Numbered from the stretch's first letter, positions 1-12,215 are shown. The stretch is 64,000 nt of DNA from Eutreptiella sp. 'Long Island Sound 2002' (GCA_964036045.1 OZ038381.1:101747367-101811366), one strand, 5' to 3'. The notes: generated by a model not told the origin, from the letters alone. Numbers and translations are program-made.

Positions 1-1871
1 GGCACAGGTGATGACTGGAGGCACCCTTTTGGGAGGCAGGAATGACAAACCACGACTCAAATCAATGACCCTTTCACAGGGGCAAAAGGTGTGAATGGGG
101 TAGTCAGCTGAAGCAAGATGTGATTGGAAAACAAGAACAATGTCACAACAAATACACACGCACACATGGACACACACCCAACCACATGCACACACATATG
201 CAGATGCAAAGACGCATGCACAGGCACACGCACAAGTGCACAAGTACGTGTGCACTCCCCAGGAGATAAGAGGTGGTCTTACTTGCTTGAACATTCTGCG
301 CAATGATACCATCCAAATACTAGAATTCTGCAGACTTTGTGGTGGGTGATTTGTTCACAACAACATTTTGACAGCCACCTACCCACCAATAACCCCCAGA
401 TTCCTTTATGTGATTTTTGCCAAGTTGCAGTTTTCACTCTTAGTACCGACCCTTGAACGAAAAAATATTTTACTTTGGGCACTTCTATTGCTGGGGGATG
501 AAGACGTACTTAAGGTGAGCAAAGTGAAGGTGTAGGTGGGAACCTTGGATTGGTTGGGGTGGGGGGAAGCGAAAATATTTTTGAGAGTGTGTCATTGATC
601 CTTCGTAAATCCTTTGCCTGCTGTTGAATCTTGAACCCCTGGGTGGTGATTGGTGTCTGCTGTCCCTGGAGGATGTGTGGTGTGTGCTGTTGAGGCCCAG
701 AGGCTGCTGTCAATTCCTGGTGGGTGCCTAGTGCCTGCATTGAATTTCCAGAGGTAGGTGCCTGGTGTCTGAGTGCGCTGCGGTGTGTGCACTGCTAATC
801 CTGCGGAGGGTGCCTGGTGCCGCGGCGGCCAATGGTATGAAATTTGCCACCCTAGAAGCACAACAAGAAAAAATGCCACGTCCCCAAATTCGTTGATAGG
901 TGCGCACGGAGACTGCAGATGGTCATGGAGAACGGCAAAGCAAATGCCGATTTGTCTCAACGCACCGACCGCCACACCACCGTCCTTCTTGTGTTTGATA
1001 CTAGGCATCAAATGACCATTGCCCAATTGTGAGTTGTTTGCATGTCCAGGTGTTCCATGGACCCGCTTGTGCATGACAGACTCCCAACAAAGAAACCTGC
1101 CTCTTGGGAGACCTGAGAGGATCCTGGGACGGGCTGCAGCTGGGTTGGCTGAGAGGGCTGTCCCCGCTGGGCTGCTGGGCTGCATCTTGTGGAGCTCTGG
1201 TTGACATGTACGTTGCAGGGGCAAACCTGCATGGGCTGGCAAAACCCCACAATTTTGGATGTCAGCCCTTGAATTCCTGGTCACACCTGTGACACCTTAT
1301 GCAGCATATTGGCGCAACGCGGATACCCCAAATCCTGCAACAAGGCTTCCAACTTAGCACTACATTCAACAGCAACAGGAACTGACCCCTCTTCCTGGGC
1401 AATGTCAAGCACCATTCGTTGTTACAGTGGTCCCTTTTTTCTTGCACGTCTTCGTGACTGTTGGTGTCCTGTCAACCTGCACCAGGACTGTCTCCACCGG
1501 CCACAACTACCAACTGGGCCAGGGGGCAAATACCATGCATCAAAGGTTCTGGACGCGAAGCACAAAAATGCACAAAAGAAATGATCCTGGGCACCCCTTC
1601 TACTATTTTCCTTTGCCTTGTCCCCCTGCAGACACTTCGGTGAACACAAAGGGGAAAACGTTATATGGAAAAAGTTTTTGTAGACGGTTCCAACAACAAG
1701 TCAGGTGACACTGAAACCTGCATGAATCGTGAAACGGAAATGGAAAGTGCACATACGAGGCACAAATCAACCACAGGACAAAATATTCAATATCTCCTCC
1801 GCCGTTGCTCACAATGGGTTGCGGACAAAGGGCCATGCACATGCACACCTTCCGCAGCACAGGGGGCATAC
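1..1871. other. Presumed continuation of the aminopeptidase P intron / unassigned
   Basis: This stretch lies 3' of the last recognised exon (1872-2133, minus strand). The gene still needs an exon holding the third metal-ligand histidine and the two glutamates. I read both strands for it and found no convincing match. Short CA-rich tracts occur at 155-245. The reading frames here are short and do not resemble the family. The missing exons probably lie beyond the left edge. Confidence 0.4.
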
Positions 1872-2133
1872 CCAGTTCCATGATTGTAGTCCAGCCCCGC
1901 CTGCCACAACGCACTGCGCGCCAAGACATCCAGCTGCTGCCCGGTCACATGGTCCGGGAACACGCAGTTGCTGAGGGCTAAGTGCCCCTTCAAAGCCCGG
2001 GTGAAGCACTCCTTCTGCTTGGCTGACGGAGTGCCGAAGTGCATCGTCCGGGTCACGTCGGTGGTCCCGTCGAGGTACTGGGCCCCGGAGTCCAGCAGGT
2101 ACATGCTGTCGGCCGTGATGGGGCGCTGATCTC
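1872..2133 (-). CDS. Aminopeptidase P, exon 5: first metal-ligand aspartates
   Basis: The exon starts at CCGCAG|GAGATC (2133) and runs GDQRPITADSMYLLDSGAQY then LDGTTDVTRTMHFGTPS. The Asp in LLDSGAQY and the Asp in GTTDVTRT are the first two of the five metal ligands of the M24 family (D, D, H, E, E). It ends at NHGTG with a donor, ACTGG|GTATGC, in phase 2. The ligand His and both Glu residues must be in later exons, which I could not find. If this donor is not used, the reading frame continues into a region that does not match the family, so the gene would then be a pseudogene. Confidence 0.88.
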
Positions 2134-2455
2134 CTGCGGATGTGGAGGCGAAGGCATTGAGCAGAATCAATCCGTTGGGCCGTTGCCGCACTGCGTGCAC
2201 TGCCATGGCACTCACACCAGATCCCCAGTGGCTGACGTGCAAGAGCTCTTGGTGCACAAGTCAGGCTACAGGTCAGGACAGTCTCTGGCTCCAGGGCCAA
2301 CCGCAAAGAGCTCAGCTTGGGGGATGATGGCCAGAGGCTGCAAGGCAGTGCCCCCGCATTTACACAACTGCACTACGGCAGGACTCTGCAGTTGGACTGT
2401 GCGGCCGAAGGATGGCTTCATCGTCCCCGTCAGAAAGTCCACTTTGCACCCCGAC

Positions 2456-2575
2456 ACTATCCCAACCCTGACCCTAACGCCCACCCCAACCCTCAGCCTA
2501 GTCCTAACCCTACACTTACCCCTAGCCCTAGCCCTAGCCCTAGCCCCGACCCTGATCTAGCTCTAACCGTAGGCT
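2456..2575. repeat. Telomere-like CCCTAA/CCCTAG degenerate repeat
   Basis: Degenerate hexamer-like units (CCCTAACCC, CCTAGCCCTAGCCC) run for about 120 bp. A short G-strand counterpart (GGGTTAGGGTTAGG) lies at 2705-2730. The tract is interstitial, inside an intron. Confidence 0.75.
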
Positions 2576-2805
2576 AAGGTCAGAGTTAAGTGTTGGGGTC
2601 CAAAATGGAGAGCAATAATGTGGCAAAACCAGCCACGAATGAAATTTGGGGGATCTTGTTCAGCCTAATCAACATGGCTGGCATGGCCGAACCAGCTCGC
2701 TGCAAGGGTTAGGGTTAGGTTTAGGGTGATCGCATGGTTAGAGGGAGGGCAAGGGGAGGTAAAGGGAGCCTGTGATTGACCAACGCTTGGCCTTGGCGGC
2801 ATTTG

Positions 2806-3020
2806 CCCCCCCTCCAAGCCCCCCCCCACCCCAAATCGCCCCACCTGGACCCCCCCCCCCAACCAACCCTCCCGGACCCCGCTTCCCAGAGCCCCTCCTA
2901 GACCCCCCCCCATCACCCCTCCCAGAACCCCCTTCCACCCCCCCCCCCAAGGGACCTCCGGCCAACGGTTAGTGGGGGGTAGTTGGCATCCAAACCTGAG
3001 GAGCCCCCCCCCCCCCCCCA
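2806..3020. repeat. C-homopolymer-rich tract
   Basis: Repeated runs of 6 to 15 C residues are separated by short A/T-containing spacers. It reads as a proline-rich ORF in one frame and a glycine-rich ORF on the other strand. Both are most simply by-products of base composition. The opposite strand could form G-quadruplexes. Confidence 0.75.
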
Positions 3021-3989
3021 CCGGGGCGCTTGAGAACGCAGAGGAAAAAGGCTCGGACCGTGTTGGTGCTCTGGGAATTGGTCTAGAAGGTTTATGGGTC
3101 CCTCCTGGAGTCCCATATTAGATCCTTCTGCAGTCAAGCAAAGAACTGAGAATCGGGACGCACCCTGGGGAGGACAACTTTGGTGCCCTGCGCCGCTTTG
3201 CATGACATGTCGTGGCGACCATCAGGGCTCATGTGGATGCTTGTCTGGAGTTCACAACTTCAGAGTTGCGTCCCATGATCCTTGCCATGCTTGAGGAGCG
3301 CCATCCACAAGTTTTAGAAATGGGTTTGCCAAAGGGTGAAGGAACACACAGCACCAATCAATAACAGTAATGTAACCCACACCGACTCAGACAAAAAACT
3401 GCCTAAAACAGAAAAGGCAAACAATTGTTTGAGTACAAACAAGGGTTTTACGGCATCAATCAGCAACCATCCAGAGTCTCCACCACGAAATAACAACAAC
3501 CATCCAGAGTCCACCAGGAATCAACAGTAGTCATCCAGTAGTCATCCAAAAGCATCCACCTGCACCGGGACCTTCTCCACCAACTGGGTCACAGTAGTCC
3601 AAGCAAACAGCGGGACATCAAAATTGCCATGGGGTCATCCAATAGGCCGCCGCAGGGCAGGAGCGGCAGGGATCCCCAACGCTTGCACCATACCAAGAAC
3701 AATACCATGACAAAAATCGGAGATTCTGCTCTGTGGCCCTCAGCTGCAAAGCGTACCACAGCAGTTTCATGGGGAATAACTTGAAAGAAGAGCACAAACT
3801 GAGCATTGTGTCTGCAAAAGAAAAGGAAAACAGGGACACCCACTCACAGAATTAGTTTATTTTTGCGCACTTTTGCGCGCCCTTTTACCATTTCCAAGGT
3901 CTAACGCTGAAAAATTAATTTATTTCTTGGATGTTTTTTTGCGCATAAACACCACTGCGCCCACAGAACTAAATATTTCTGCAAATTTT

Positions 3990-4075
3990 TACACACACAC
4001 ACACACACACACAAAAGGCACGCGCACATGCCCACACACGCACCAATCACACGGAGGCACGCGCGCGCGCACAGG
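3990..4075. repeat. AC and GC dinucleotide microsatellites
   Basis: A run of about twelve AC units begins near 3990, followed by CA/CG-rich sequence with GCGCGCGC near 4064. It lies just inside the 5' end of intron 4. Confidence 0.85.
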
Positions 4076-4092
4076 TACAGACGTGCACACAC

Positions 4093-4714
4093 CATTGTTG
4101 GGGTTGTAGTGGATGATGGCAGCGTTGCTGTCGACAGACGAGATTGTTTCAAAGCTGAGACTGACAAAGTGCTCCCCTTCCGCCCGAAACTTCGCCAGCT
4201 GCGCGGCCCCTGTCACCTCCGTCACCGGATGTCCCGCCGCGTGCTGATCCTCGAGCCAGAGGAAGTATTTGCACAGGGCTGCAGCGTCGCGGACATGGCA
4301 CCGCCGCATGCCCCTGAGTTCCACATCGTTCTTGATCGACTTGGCAAACATGACCAGCGACGGCTGCGGCGTGCACTCCGCCTTTGGGTTGTCCTCCAGG
4401 ATTTGGCAGAGCTTCATATTGCAGAGCGACGGGTCGTAGCTGTAGCGCACGGGCCCCTGCGACGTGTCTGCCAGCACGTCAGCGACCTGCTTGTACGGCA
4501 GCAGGGTCACGTTCGCGGCGGTCAGATGCGCCGCCACCTCCGCAGTCACTTTGGCGGGGTCCATGAAGACCTGCGCCGTGCCATCACGACAGGCGATGCA
4601 GTACGAGAGGAACACGGGGTTGAAATTGACGTCAGCACCGCGCAGGTTCAGCAGCCACGCAATGTCGTCCAAAGCGGTGAGGAGGATGCGATCTTGACCG
4701 GCAGCCTCCAACTC
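4093..4714 (-). CDS. Aminopeptidase P, exon 4: second domain and start of the catalytic domain
   Basis: At 622 bp this is the largest exon. It begins ELEAAGQDRILLTALDDIAW and continues LLNLRGADVNFNPVF, which is the conserved substrate-side region of long eukaryotic aminopeptidase P. It then covers the second domain and the first helices of the pita-bread fold (KSIKNDVELRGMRRCHVRDA), ending SSVDSNAAIIHYNPNN. The acceptor is TTCTGCAG|GAG (4714, phase 0) and the donor is CAATG|GTGTGT (4093, phase 1). A CA/GC microsatellite begins just inside the next intron. Confidence 0.92.
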
Positions 4715-5756
4715 CTGCAGAAGGGTGTGCGGACCTGCACCAAATCGCAAAGGCACTCACAGATGCATCACAGCCCAACCCAATCCACTTCCCTTTACCG
4801 GGGCAGTAAATACCCTCAGCGGAAGGCTCGTCTGCCTCTTCAAGTGGTTGCACTGCCCACCACCACTGCGGTCTCACCCGCTAACCAACTGAGGCGGACG
4901 CAAATACTGTCCCGTCGCAGAGCCGCCCAGGCTGCGGACAGTCTCCGGGGCCTCACCACGCGTCCTGCGGCCGTGCCTGCGTGTCCTGAGCTGCAGCGGG
5001 GGAAGGGAGACTGTCCAGGCGCAAGACCGTCAGGACCTGCTGCCCCCCGTCAATGAGCTGGGCATAGACACTGTCCAGTGGAGCGACGGGGCGAGGGCCA
5101 ACTCGGAACAGACTACGGCTGGGTCCTGCGGCCACGTGCTCTAAAGGGGGGACTGTTGGGGGCAAATTTTTGGCCCGGTACCGTACAGCCTTGGGCGGAT
5201 AAACGAAATGACTGCGCATCCCGTTTGCCCTACAAAGCGACAAGCGTCACGCCATTGGGTGCAAGAAGTAATGGGTGTTTGTGCAGTGGAAACTGTGCAA
5301 ATCGGCTCCAAAGTGTCTACTTGACCGACGCTCCCACTGCGCATCACCCGAGAGGTACATGGTATGTGAGGGACCAACCAATCACTCGGCAATTGTTGGG
5401 ACTGGCAATGACACAATATGGCAAATATAACGATACAAACGTGACTTGGATTTGAGGTCGGGAGAGCAAGAATCCATGGAAAATGGCTGCACAGCTCCCT
5501 CCAACAATAGTAAGGTAAATCGCACAAGGGCCTGCTGAGGACCTCGGGTTTGGTACTTCGCTGCATTTACTTCGGGCTTACAAACCGAGGCAGAGGTATC
5601 AGAACCCCTTCAAAACAGCTCTTTCTGTACTTCTACGTGGCCAAGAACAACAGGGAATGTGTTCTGCGGTGATGCAGAATCTTATCTATTGGCGTGTCCC
5701 TGGCGAGGCCCTGCGACCCTCTTCGTGGTCGTGCAAATCTTTCCCTTCCCATACAC
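4715..5756 (-). other. Intron 3 of aminopeptidase P
   Basis: This is a 1,042-bp intron between phase-0 splice sites. Open frames inside it (for example 4953-5243, minus) do not match the family and are not needed to join exons 3 and 4 in frame. Confidence 0.75.
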
Positions 5757-5967
5757 CTTCGCCAGATCCGTCAGCTTGTCTACCACAGACTTCCCTGCGT
5801 ATTTCACATCATGAATGAACACAGGGTCTTTGGACACGGTGGGCATGGAAACTTTACTGTCCTCCGTCCAAACTTTGTCCACAAGGTTGCCGTCCAAGGG
5901 CTTCATTTGGATCCCCTTATCAGCCGCTTTCTCCTTGAATGCGGCCGCGAATTGGCTGTATACTGTG
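5757..5967 (-). CDS. Aminopeptidase P, exon 3
   Basis: This exon covers the end of the first domain and the linker. It reads TVYSQFAAAFKEKAADKG, then GNLVDKVWTED and PVFIHDVKYAGKSVVDKL, as in other M24B enzymes. The acceptor is GTCCAG|CACAG at 5967; its first base completes the codon split by exon 2. The donor is GCGAAG|GTGTAT at 5757, in phase 0. The flanking introns are about 2.07 kb and 1.04 kb. Confidence 0.88.
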
Positions 5968-8033
5968 CTGGACATTGTCCTGATGGGATGTGAATGGGGC
6001 TATGTGAAGAATGCAGGACTCGGCAATGAGGACTCAGAGCTCGTGTGGCTGGGATGGGCTTCCAACTTGGTGAGGGCGGGGAAGAGATGGGGGGGGGGGG
6101 GCTTCAATAGCCAACAAGGCGGATGTTCTTTGAGAGGCCTTGATTTTCGAGGAACACGGTCTATTGGACAAGAGTTTGACGAGCAACCTTGACAAAGACA
6201 CTTCCAGGGGAGAGGGCGGCCACATCTTGTACTTGTATGCAACCCTCCCCCCCCCAAAAGTTTTGAAAGACACTGTCACCAGGCGTGGCTGGACTTGGGA
6301 CTGAAATGACCCTCGGCGCCGAAGGTGCTGGACGGAAAGTTTCTTTGGCCGCCGACCACAACAATGTCCATGATGCATGCATGTCCATTACACATTGTTG
6401 ATACCGTAAGGTTTTCCTAGGGTGTGCATACAAGCCCCCTCTGCCCCCTCACTCAATTCATCCATCTGTACATTGGGACTGAGCTTGTGGCGCAAGGAAA
6501 TGTGCATGCCACCACTTTGCACAGTAATGAACCCACTAAAACACTTATTGTGGTGCCCTAGGCAGTCTGAGATCGCTTTCGGCAAAAACAGATTTTTAAC
6601 CCTTTTACGTTGCCATGACAGGGCATTTTTGGGGTATGTTTTTGTGGCGTTGGGGGGGGGGGGCTTAACTGTGCCACTATTGGCTCTGAAACACCATTTT
6701 AACCCCCTACTCAAGTCACATCATTCACACACCGAGGGGTCAAAAATGGGTCAGAAATGACTTTTCTTGAGAGTGATTGGAGACCACATAGAATGGCCGA
6801 CATGAGTGGTATTGAGCCATGAAGGGCGGGCCCACTGCTGCCCCTTGTTGTATCTTTGTAAACGACCAAAGTTTGTTGAAATGCCTTCCTTGGGTAACAA
6901 AAATGGGTAAAAAAATAGTTCTAAGCTGCATTTTGCCGAAGAGATGCCTGACCATTCCAGAACGCAACAGCAGTGCATTTGGCCCATTTTGAGCTCCTTT
7001 TGACCACTTTCGGCCCTACCCATGGATGGACATTTGTGGAAATCAGCGCGTTTCCAGGGGATCAGGACCGATGGGACCCCAATGGCCTTTGGACCAAAGG
7101 GGGCAGAATCCGATAATTTGATTACAGATTGCCACACGAGCCGAGCAGCACCGACCCTTCAAGTGTGGAGCAGGCAATACATGAACCACAGATGATGCAG
7201 TACAAAAACACAAGCTGTTGTTTTGGGCAGAGGGACAAATGGACAAGTTCGTGATGTTGAGGGTCATTCAAAAGCCAATGCCAATGCTCATATCCCCGAA
7301 CTACAAACCTCAGGCGAAATCTCTGCTGAGACCACTTGCTGGGCCCCAACCCTTGGCCCTGTGAAATGAAAGCTTTTTCCAACCCCCACCCCCCCTACCC
7401 CCAACGCATGGTGACGTGTCGGTGTGTCACATGTGGGGTGGTGGCCTCAGGTTGAACTGAGGCAAGCACACATGCCGTGACAAATGCACAGCAACAAGAA
7501 AGATTGGCTTGTCAAGGGGCGGGACTGGCCCTATGTGCCTTCTGCAACGGGGCAAAAAAAGACACTGCTTCCTGAATCCTTGCCCATATTTGGCCATGGT
7601 CATCACCCCGGGCAGGGCACCTTCAAGGTAAGATTCAATGCTCAGCAATTGTTTGGACGTACATACAACCAATGGACAATGAATGTATTGTTCTCATTGC
7701 TTCTTTCTGGCTTATTGCGCTCAGGCAATCCTTAGCATTTGGCTACTTTGGATGGCTTTGACTGCCATGCAATACTTCTATATCACATGTGCACATCAAA
7801 ATCTGCATCGGGTGTGCCAGATTCTTTGCAAGTCGTTCACAAAAGGCTACATCCAGAGCCATAGATCTTTCATGCAACTCCAATTGCTAAAAGAGTGGAT
7901 GGTTGGGATAAGGCCCCACCGCCCCACGGAACTGCACGTTCCTGCAGCTAAAGGTTTCATCACCCTCAGGGGCCTGCACAAGGGCAGCGCCTGTGCAAAG
8001 AGACAGGGACGGACAGGCATGCACGAGGGATAC
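5968..8033 (-). other. Intron 2 of aminopeptidase P
   Basis: This is a 2,066-bp intron with several G/C homopolymers (6091, 6650, 7388) and an A/T-rich part at 6740-7060. That part repeats phrases such as AAAATGGGTC and TTTGAGC that recur in the fold-back repeat region at 11.6-12.05 kb. I see no gene in it. Confidence 0.7.
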
Positions 8034-8391
8034 CAGGGATCAAAACCGACTACAGCCCCAGCATCCATGTTGGCAGCGACCCAGTCGTGGCTTGTGGGGA
8101 CTCCCGGCTGCCCCCCCTTCATAAGGGTCCACACGGGGGACTCCAGCTGTTGAGACGCCTGAAGGAAATATCGACCGTCAGTCCACAACAAAGCCTCCTT
8201 CTGCGTGACCACTACAAACCCGAAGGACCCATCGAAGCCGGTGATGTAGCCTCGTTGCATGTATCGCTCTGGCGTGTACTCTGACATATGAGGGTCTGAG
8301 GAGGGGATCAGGTATGCACTGACCCCAGCCTCGGCCATGAGGTGCCGGAGGTGCTCGACACGGTGGGCAGTGACGATGACATCAGAGGTAC
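8034..8391 (-). CDS. Aminopeptidase P (Xaa-Pro aminopeptidase), exon 2: creatinase N-terminal domain
   Basis: The product is a metallopeptidase of family M24B, which removes the N-terminal residue from peptides whose second residue is proline. This exon encodes the first creatinase-like domain. Signature stretches are HLRHLMAEAGVSAYLIPSSD, HMSEYTPERYMQRGYITGFD and ALLWTDGRYFLQASQQL, ending in VVGFDP. The acceptor is CCCAG|GTACC (8391) and the donor is CCCTG|GTATCC (8034/8033). The entry phase is 1 and the exit phase is 2, and both agree with the neighbouring exons. The 118-bp intron to exon 1 is the only short one in the gene. Family membership is clear from the residues. Whether the protein is cytosolic or anchored depends on exon 1. 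Confidence 0.9.
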
Positions 8392-8509
8392 CTGGGAGCG
8401 CAGGAGAGCATACTTGGCACGGTACCAACCCCAATTCCGACGTGAATACTCTCCATGTGTGCACAGCCCTGCGGTACATCCAGTCATGGCTGCTTGGTCG
8501 AACACATAC

Positions 8510-8714
8510 CTGCGACAGATGCCATCGCCATGGGATACAATCTATAATCAGCACGGCCCACGTGCATTCCTGGTTTGGTTTGTGGGTAGGCTGTGGGCTG
8601 GACAGCTGATCGGGCACCCAGCCGTCGCCCAGCCATAAATGCTGCAACCGTAATGCTTGCCACCAAAGCGAACAACGCCCCTCCCCAGAGGGTGACCTGT
8701 GCAGCAGATAGCAT
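8510..8714 (-). CDS. Aminopeptidase P, exon 1 (membrane-anchor N-terminus)
   Basis: This is the putative first exon. A start at 8714 gives MLSAAQ followed by a hydrophobic stretch (LWGGALFALVASITVAAF) and Arg residues, which looks like a signal anchor or targeting segment. The same frame is open to another Met at 8801, so the start is not settled. The exon ends at a consensus donor, CAG|GTATGT, at 8510/8509. It ends in phase 1, which exactly matches the acceptor at 8391. The extension is not part of the conserved aminopeptidase P fold, so its assignment rests on the splice sites and frame only. The next ORF remnant in the same direction ends about 160 bp upstream, at 8964, so any promoter must be short or lie inside that remnant. 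Confidence 0.5.
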
Positions 8715-11589
8715 GAGCTGCACAAATTTGCAAACTAATGCACGCACAGGTGCAGCTGTCGTGGCACCCACATGACCCAAATGACAAAATTTTGCCCACA
8801 AGTATTGTCTGTGGTTGCAGTGCCCAGGAGGGAATACGCTTGTTCACATCACCAATGATCATTGCAAGCAAATACCCAATGTCTGAAACATGAGACATGA
8901 AGGGCCAAATCAGGGGTCAACAAACCTTTCATGATACAACATGAGCCCTCAGCAACAGTCTAGTTACTGGAGGAGAGGAGGAGGAGACGTGGATGTGCTG
9001 GAGGCGGCCTTCAACAGGACGCGACCGCGGCTATACGGGGAGCGCGGAATCCAAGTAACAGAGCCCTCCGCCCCCGGCGGGTGGGTCTCAGCTCCCCCTT
9101 GACTGTACACTTGTACCGCATGGCTGCCCGACACTTGGTATTGCGCAATGTGGGCTGCCCACTGCTGCAGTATAGCAGGTAGGCGCCAGTCGCCCCGAAA
9201 GAGGGACACATTTCCTAGCGCGGGGTGCAGCCCCGGCAGGTTCCAATGCTGGGCCACGTCTCGCAATCCCTGCAAGGGACTTGCCGCGTTGAAGACGATC
9301 CCCCACTGCACGACGGTTCGGCCCGGGCGCACCGAATCACGGGCTAGCTGAACAAGCTGGGTGTGAGCGGTGGCCCCCGGGGAGAACGGGTCCCCAACCT
9401 CCCAGTCCAGGGTGACGGTCGTAGGGAGCCCACCGCCCCCTTAGGGAGGCCTTAAGGACTTGGGCCCCAAGTCGGGGGTGCCACTAGTGGGGGAGGGGCC
9501 GCTGTTTGTGGCGTCTCCCCGTACCATGGCCCCGCATACCTCGGAAAGGCGCCCATAGTGTCCAAGGTTGCTGGACTGGCCGCATACGGTTGATGCTGGT
9601 ATGACGCTTGTGGGGGCTGGGCCGGTGCCTTCGGGGGGCATGGACATCCCGTAGGGCACTGGCCGGCCGTCCCCCGCGTAGCGGGGATCCATTGCTGGTG
9701 GGCCCCAGTAAGCCGCCGGCGGCGGGACAGCGTACAATGGGGGGCATATGTCAGCGTGAGATTGGGCCGGTCACTCCCCGTAACCCATGTGGGCATCGTA
9801 CAACTTGCGATCCGACCCCCATGCGTTCTCGCAGGGTAGCCACTATGGAGAGCGGCGCCTGGGCTCACCCCTGTGGGACTGGCAGTTGGCGCACCGCCGG
9901 TCATCATAGCAATGTCCCCGCGTATCCCCTGCGGACTGTGGCGTGTGTCGGTGACCGCCTCTGGAGGACTCCTCCTCCGGGGAGGCATACTGCAACCCCC
10001 ACCGGGGCATGTAGTCCCCTTCGGTCCAGTGGGTTGACAGGGTGGGGGATGTGGATGGGGATCGGCGGCGCTTCCGGCCCTCCTCTCCTACCCCATCATG
10101 ACCCAGGGCCGCAGGACCCCTTCTGGTCCCCCCCACAAGTCTCCCGCCCGGAGGCGCTGAGCGAGCGCATTGCTCTTTTCCAAGTGGTGCTGCTTGAGGA
10201 GGCCCCCTAAATAGGGCTGACGGCCCGCCTTGGCCCATTCATAGGTGTACTACTTGTCGAAGTCACCCAATACCTGGTCGAGCACCTCAACCACCTCGGC
10301 ACGCACCTCCACTAGGGCCCATCCCCCTTCCTCTGTACAACAGAGTTGGCCCTCGTCCTTTATATAGTACACACGGAAGTCCCCGGACGCTTTGAGGACC
10401 ATGCCCAGGCATCCCGGGGACAGCTGCCAGACCGACTCGGGGGATTCGCGCGGCTTGAATCGCCAGACCATCAGGGCCACCGAATATGTGTCCTAGAAGA
10501 CACCGCCCTGCCCCACCCATGCGACTTGCCGCCGTCGGCAGCCTGGTTGGTCCTCTGGGTTGCTGCTACCGGGGCTGCCTGGTCTCACTCAGCGGGTGCG
10601 GCGGGGGCAGGGGCCTATTGACATTCCTGAACAAATTGTCTTGCGAACGGGTCCAGCTCGGGCCGTGTTGGAATGAGCCTGCCCAAGGCCGTGTATTGGC
10701 TGCACAGATTACTCTGCGAGAACCAGGGCGGGATATCCGCCGTGGTGGCCAAATACAAATGCAGCTTGTGGGCCTCCTCCAACTACCCCTCCTTGGCTAT
10801 CGCATTCAGGTGCAACAGAAAGTAGTGGAGTTCCTCGTGCCCAGGGGTGGAGGAGGTACACGCCGCTGGCACTTACCGACGTTGGGTTGAGTGTGACGGG
10901 CTCGCTGCGACTCGCCGGTACTCCTCCTCCAACGCCACTGCCACACCAGCCGAGCGGCGCGGCGGCCAGCACCGCCGAGGGTTCGTCGTCCGGGGTAGTG
11001 CCGGGAGGGAGGGTAGGCGAAGGTTCTATTGGGAACCCGTCCCACGGCCTCTATCAGGAACCGAAGGCCCGGCTGCGTCGCAACCCGGAGTCGCCGAGTG
11101 AGGACCTCCAAAGACGCTGGAGAGTCCACACGAAGGACCGCGCCGCACACTAGGTCCGCATTGTTTCTAGGAAATTGGGGTTGGCCGTCGAGGGCGGCCC
11201 GTACCCTTCCGGGACCCACTTGTAGTGCTTGCTCCACCAAGGGGTGGGACGTGCACTCGTTGCGCACCATGTGGACGGCTTCTAGGATGGCGGACAGATG
11301 CCGGTTGAGGCGTTCGTCCACCACCCTAGCCACGTCCACCACCGCCCGCCGGGCGTCTGCTAGCTGCCGGCGTCAACGGCTACTGTCTTCCTCAAGGGAA
11401 CGTGCGCGGGAGCGTTGCCCGACCAACTCCCCACTAACCGTCGTGTGGTCCCTGCGAGCGATGGCCAGGTCATTTTCGGCCCGGCGGAGATTTGACCGGG
11501 TCCGCATCACTTCTTGCAGGTGGCGCTCGGCTTCCGCATCAAAGCCTGGCACGTGGCGTGAGCATCCTCCAACTCTCGTTCCACCTCCA

Positions 11590-11820
11590 TCAAGGCGTTT
11601 TGGGATTCTCCATGGGGCAAAACGCGTCACCACGGGCTCAAGATGGGCTAAAAAATTGTTTGAGCATCCCGAATGCTCCAAGATTACTTTTGGAAAATCA
11701 CATTTTTGACCCATTGTTGACCCATTTTTGGTCCCAAAATATACCATACAATGTTTTTAGCCCGTTTTGAGCCCCTTGTGACAAGTTTCGGCCCATGGAG
11801 AACCCCAAAATGCCTTGAAA
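11590..11820. repeat. Fold-back (inverted) repeat with ~70-bp arms
   Basis: The left arm is about 11590-11659 and the right arm about 11749-11820. In inverted orientation they share TTCTCCATGG, GGGCTCAA and GGGCTAAAAA in the same order. The spacer is about 90 bp and A/T-rich. Related phrases continue to about 12050 and occur in aminopeptidase P intron 2. The left arm overlaps coding-like sequence (MEVERELEDAH), so the repeat may have captured or replaced part of the decayed gene. Confidence 0.6.
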
Positions 11821-12075
11821 ATGGGCCGTTTTGAAACCGGAAATGGGTCAAAAATGGGGGGAAAACGCGTTTTCCCACAAGTGATCATGGACCATTTGGG
11901 ATGCTCAAACAAGTGTTTTTAGCCCATTTTAAGCCCCTAGACCCTCAATTTTATGGGTGCTATCAATCCGGAAGGGATGCGCAAAGTGGATGAGGCCCTA
12001 GCCGAGTGAAAAAACGTGTTTTTCACCCATTTTTGGTCCCAAAAAAGGCCCATTTTCAGGCGTCGGTGTGTGCCT

Positions 12076-12215
12076 GCATGGGGGGGGGGGGGGGGGTGCC
12101 GAGCCCCGGCCCCCAATAGGCTGGGGACGGCCCCTGACCTCCAATCTCGGCGGGATCGGGTTCTCCCCCCGGGCATTGGTCGCATCTCACTGTCCGGGGG
12201 GGGGGGGGGGGGGCA
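12076..12215. repeat. Two long G homopolymers
   Basis: G runs of 15 or more begin near 12080 and 12196. They are separated by ~100 bp of GC-rich sequence. No gene is supported across them. Confidence 0.7.

Larger units (their letters stand above)
2134..4092 (-). other. Intron 4 of aminopeptidase P, with telomere-like and C-rich repeats
   Basis: This is the 1,959-bp intron between exons 4 and 5. It contains the CCCTAA/CCCTAG-type tract at 2456-2575, a short GGGTTAGGGTTAGG tract near 2705, long C runs at 2806-3020, and a CA repeat just inside its 5' end. I see no further gene in it. Confidence 0.7.

Noticed and set aside
1041-1090. Candidate sixth exon of aminopeptidase P (a CHAQAGPW-like reading on the minus strand)
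   Set aside because: It lacks the His-Glu-Gly order of the family and has no suitable splice sites in the required phase.
4028-5056. 342-residue plus-strand ORF
   Set aside because: It is the antisense shadow of aminopeptidase P exon 4 and its flanking introns. Family residues and splice sites are on the minus strand.
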